A stretch of DNA of 8,001 nucleotides from Rhizobiales bacterium CCH3-A5 (lineage in GTDB: Bacteria; Pseudomonadota; Alphaproteobacteria; Rhizobiales; Beijerinckiaceae). Position numbers and translations under genes: made by a program. The notes below the pieces were generated by a model that made no database searches, was not told where the DNA came from, and saw only the letters and a list, made by a program, of their open reading frames with translations. Where the stretch lies: the NCBI GenBank assembly GCA_001556025.1, contig LSIB01000025.1:1-8001 (forward strand). The letters run 5' to 3'. Below are positions 5,878 to 8,001 of the stretch, one piece after another; positions within the stretch are counted from its first letter, which is position 1, and each line of letters begins with the position of its first letter.

Positions 5878-6750
5878 TCAAAGCGCATCGAGTGGTATCT
5901 TCAAATAGCTCCGGCCGTTGGACTCCGGCTTGGGCAGCTTCCCGCCCTGGATATTGACCTGGAGCGACTGGAGGATCAGCTGGGGCATTGGCAAGGTCCT
6001 GTCGCGCCCCTCGCGAAGGGCGATGAACTCCGCCTCTGTCCGAGCTGTGACGAGATGTACGTTCTCCGCCCGCTGTTCCTTGACGGTCGATTCCCACAAC
6101 GGTTCGCGATCCCCTGGCTGGTAGTCGTGACCGACGAAGAGCCGCGTCTCATCGGGAAGTGCCAGGATCCCCTGGATCGAGGTCCAAAGCTGGGCGGCGC
6201 TGCCACCAGGAAAGTCGGTCCTGGCGGTGCCGCTGTCAGGCATGAACAAAGTATCATGGATAAAGGTCGCATCACCTATGATAAAGGTGATGGATGCGAG
6301 AGTGTGGCCAGGCGAGAACATAACGCGGGCATGGATATCGCCGATGCAGAATGTCTCACCATCGGTGAAAAGCCTGTCCCATTGCGAACCGTCCGTCGCC
6401 AACTGCGGCCACCCGTAAATTTCTTTCCAGAGCGCCTGGACCTCACCGATATGGGAGCCAATCGCGGTCGGCGCGCCCGTGCACCGTTTTAAATAGCTGG
6501 CAGCGGAGAAATGATCGGCGTGGGGATGCGTGTCAAGGATCCAGGCCACCGTCAGGCCGGCCTCCCTGACGTGAGCGAGGATCGCATCAGCGTTGTTCGT
6601 TGCAGTCGCGCCTGATCTCGCGTCGAAATCGAGCACAGGATCGATGATAACGCAGGTTTTTGTTGCTGGGCACGAGGCAACATACTGAACCGACGACGTA
6701 CGAGCGTCGAAAAACGCCTTTACGGTCGGTGTGCCGATCATTCCAGGCAT
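5878..6750 (-). CDS. blh: Blh/ETHE1-like MBL-fold persulfide dioxygenase
   Basis: A 290-residue metallo-beta-lactamase-fold enzyme. It has T74-H-P-H-A-D-H80, G148-H149-T150, H165-D166-TLFMPDSGTARTDF, and G207-H208-D209. In human ETHE1 the equivalents of H75, H149 and D166 hold the single catalytic Fe(II), and the RTDF string is typical of that subgroup. These enzymes oxidise glutathione persulfide to sulfite and glutathione. The Agrobacterium and Xylella Blh proteins of the BigR regulon share the N-terminal pattern (VKAFFD and IIDPVLDFD followed by the Ser/Ala-rich turn). This copy is the MBL domain alone, without the additional DUF442 domain known in some Blh proteins, and no rhodanese is seen. 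The ATG at 6750 has AGGAGG 10 bases upstream; a second ATG at 6741 is possible. It follows the flavoprotein gene after 51 bases, so both likely sit in one operon. Substrate assignment is by family resemblance. Confidence 0.88.
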   Translation of the reverse strand: MPGMIGTPTVKAFFDARTSSVQYVASCPATKTCVIIDPVLDFDARSGATATNNADAILAHVREAGLTVAWILDTHPHADHFSAASYLKRCTGAPTAIGSHIGEVQALWKEIYGWPQLATDGSQWDRLFTDGETFCIGDIHARVMFSPGHTLASITFIIGDATFIHDTLFMPDSGTARTDFPGGSAAQLWTSIQGILALPDETRLFVGHDYQPGDREPLWESTVKEQRAENVHLVTARTEAEFIALREGRDRTLPMPQLILQSLQVNIQGGKLPKPESNGRSYLKIPLDAL

Positions 6751-6760
6751 CTCCGTTCTT

Positions 6761-6766
6761 CCTCCT
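6761..6766 (-). promoter_or_regulatory. Perfect Shine-Dalgarno for the persulfide dioxygenase gene
   Basis: AGGAGG on the - strand sits 10 bases before the ATG at 6750. It is the only full-consensus ribosome site in the window and favours this start over the in-frame ATG at 6741. Confidence 0.6.
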
Positions 6767-6801
6767 CAAACCTGCAATATGAGTAACCAGCGAGACCGAT
6801 G

Positions 6802-7791
6802 TCAGCGATGCAGAGCTTGCACGGCACAAAGATCGTTGCGGATGGCGGTGGCGGCGACAGCAGCATGTCCCATTGCGTAGCTGATCTGGTCGAGACCCTC
6901 GACCACGTCGCCTGCCGCATAAAGGCCCGGCACATCGGTCCTTTGCCGGGCATCGACGATGATACCTCCCTGACTGGAGAGAGTGGATCCCAAACCGACC
7001 GCGAGAGTGGATCGGACATCGCTGCCCAAGGCCGGGTAGATGGCGTCAAAGGCATAGTTACCGCTAGGTAGGGCGACCGCGATCGTCGCATCGCGAATAT
7101 CAAACGCGAGACAAGGACCGTCGAGCAGCTTGATGCCAGCCTTATGGACGCGCCGTCGCTGCGATGCATCGAGATCATGCAAACCGTAAGGGGATATAAA
7201 GCTTATATCCGCCGTAAAACTTCGGAGGAACTCAGCCTCGCCCAGCCCGCTTGCCGCGGTGCCGATAACGGCGACACGGCGATCTGTAACTTCGAACCCG
7301 TCGCAGATCGGACAATAGCGCAACAAGCCGCGAGCCAGGGCTTGGAAGTGCATGTCGTCTGACATGGCGGGGCGACGGTTCACGACGCCGGTCGCCAGCA
7401 GGACCGTACGTGCATGGAAGGTCAGGTCCCCAGCGACGGCAACAAAAAGATCGCCCTCTTTCGTCAATGACGTCACTTCGCCGAAGATATGATGAGCACC
7501 ATAGCGGTTTGCCTGCGTCTTCATGCGCGCTACAAGCTCGGCGCCCGCTATTCCGTCTGGAAAACCGGAATGATTATGACTGACCGGAATCCAGCTTGCC
7601 CGGCTCTGTCCGCCATCGAAGACCGTGACCGATAGGTGAAATCTTGCGAGGTAGATCGCGGCCGTAAGGCCGGCTGGGCCGCCACCGATCACGAGGCAAT
7701 CCAACGGAAAAGCACCATCTTCCCCGTTTGATCTCAGTTTTACCGCGACAGGTAACTCAAAATCACTCCGCTGCAATTCTAACTCTGGCAT
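6802..7791 (-). CDS. Thioredoxin-reductase-like FAD-dependent oxidoreductase
   Basis: A 329-residue flavoprotein of the thioredoxin reductase (TrxB-like) class. The FAD-binding Rossmann motif GGGPAG is at 36-41. The redox-active dithiol C160-P-I-C163 is followed by Asp164, as in TrxB CATCD. The C-terminal FAD motif is at 289-300 ([15 protein letters not shown]). Such enzymes pass electrons from a pyridine nucleotide through FAD to the dithiol and on to a thiol partner. The second nucleotide fold (175-186, [12 protein letters not shown]) lacks the usual GGGxSA form, and the HRRxxxR motif that reads the NADPH phosphate is absent, so the electron donor is uncertain. The frame is open to a TTG at 7824, but I prefer the ATG at 7791, which has a G-run (GGGGG) upstream; neither start has a strong ribosome site, and a GTG at 7815 is also possible. 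Position ahead of the persulfide dioxygenase suggests a role in persulfide or disulfide reduction; that is inference. Confidence 0.88.
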   Translation of the reverse strand: MPELELQRSDFELPVAVKLRSNGEDGAFPLDCLVIGGGPAGLTAAIYLARFHLSVTVFDGGQSRASWIPVSHNHSGFPDGIAGAELVARMKTQANRYGAHHIFGEVTSLTKEGDLFVAVAGDLTFHARTVLLATGVVNRRPAMSDDMHFQALARGLLRYCPICDGFEVTDRRVAVIGTAASGLGEAEFLRSFTADISFISPYGLHDLDASQRRRVHKAGIKLLDGPCLAFDIRDATIAVALPSGNYAFDAIYPALGSDVRSTLAVGLGSTLSSQGGIIVDARQRTDVPGLYAAGDVVEGLDQISYAMGHAAVAATAIRNDLCAVQALHR

Positions 7792-7824
7792 ATCAAAAGC
7801 CCCCGGGATTTCCACTCTGACCAA

Positions 7825-8001
7825 TGTGGGAGCTGAAGTGGCTAGAGGTTCAAGCCCTGCTAGACATTTTTTTGGGATGACAGGCGAACCCGAACCATAA
7901 GTCTTTGGGCCTGATGTGCTGTAACGCCATTGCGAAGAGGCGAGAATGAACTGATGGGGTGGATGCCCCCTCCGTCCGGCATCGTAAGGTGCCAGTGAGC
8001 G
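7825..8001. other. Gene-free edge segment with GC-rich hairpin potential
   Basis: No convincing coding frame was found on either strand. It must hold the promoter of the flavoprotein operon, but I see no good -35/-10 pair. On the + strand an imperfect stem (7842-7848 with 7857-7863) is followed by a run of seven T, although no + strand gene ends here. At 7956-7983 two overlapping stems are possible: GGGG (7956-7959) with CCCC (7967-7970), or GATGCC (7962-7967) with GGCATC (7978-7983). A GTG near the window end could begin a + strand gene that continues outside. Confidence 0.35.

Noticed and set aside
7841..7867. tRNA-like T-loop (GGTTCAAGCC) followed by a T-run, possible tRNA 3' end or attachment site
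   Set aside because: Only three of five T-stem pairs form, there is no CCA or matching acceptor stem, and no upstream cloverleaf can be drawn.
1..8001. CRISPR arrays, rRNA, complete tRNA genes or transposase genes
   Set aside because: No regularly spaced repeats, RNA-gene signatures or transposase motifs were seen on reading through both strands.

Overview
The window is GC-rich DNA, probably from an alphaproteobacterium of the Rhizobiales or Sphingomonadales type. This rests on base composition and on how the proteins resemble families I know from those groups; no rRNA or other taxonomic marker is present. It has the look of an accessory metal, oxyanion and sulfur-stress region rather than a housekeeping locus. 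Seven protein genes are supported: one on the + strand at the left, and six on the - strand in two adjacent co-directional blocks.

Left (1-1819, +): a P1B-type heavy-metal transporting ATPase with SPC and HEGST membrane motifs, the signature of the P1B-4 (Co2+/Fe2+-type) subgroup. The catalytic core is intact. The expected N-terminal residues are missing: a stop codon lies in frame at 17-19 and the first possible start is inside the first visible membrane helix. The 5' end is therefore truncated or frameshifted. A hairpin with a T-run (1830-1859) follows the gene.

Centre (1918-5686, -): a tight four-gene operon in the transcription order TelA-family protein, TerD-family protein, second divergent TelA-like protein with a long disordered N-terminus, and TerF-like von Willebrand A (vWA) protein. 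Gaps are 55, 7 and 14 bases, and the last two junctions have Shine-Dalgarno sequences overlapping the preceding stop codon. This is a minimal Ter (tellurite/toxic anion/stress) module without the TerC, TerB or TerZ-type genes in view. A plausible promoter (5841-5869, -) and a perfect 14-base palindrome (5788-5801) sit in the leader ahead of it.

Right (5878-7791, -): a two-gene operon of a thioredoxin-reductase-like flavoprotein with a CPIC redox motif, followed by a Blh/ETHE1-like metallo-beta-lactamase-fold persulfide dioxygenase. The likely job is persulfide or thiol-redox detoxification. The last ~180 bases (7825-8001) hold no supported gene but contain a structured GC-rich segment that could be the edge of another element.

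Taken together, the region combines metal efflux, a TelA/TerD/vWA envelope or anion-stress module, and persulfide/thiol redox enzymes. The most unusual part is the compact TelA-TerD-TelA-vWA operon, with its phospho-threonine-like short motif repeats, a His/acid-rich TerD insertion, and a tandem beta-strand motif shared by TerD and the vWA protein.
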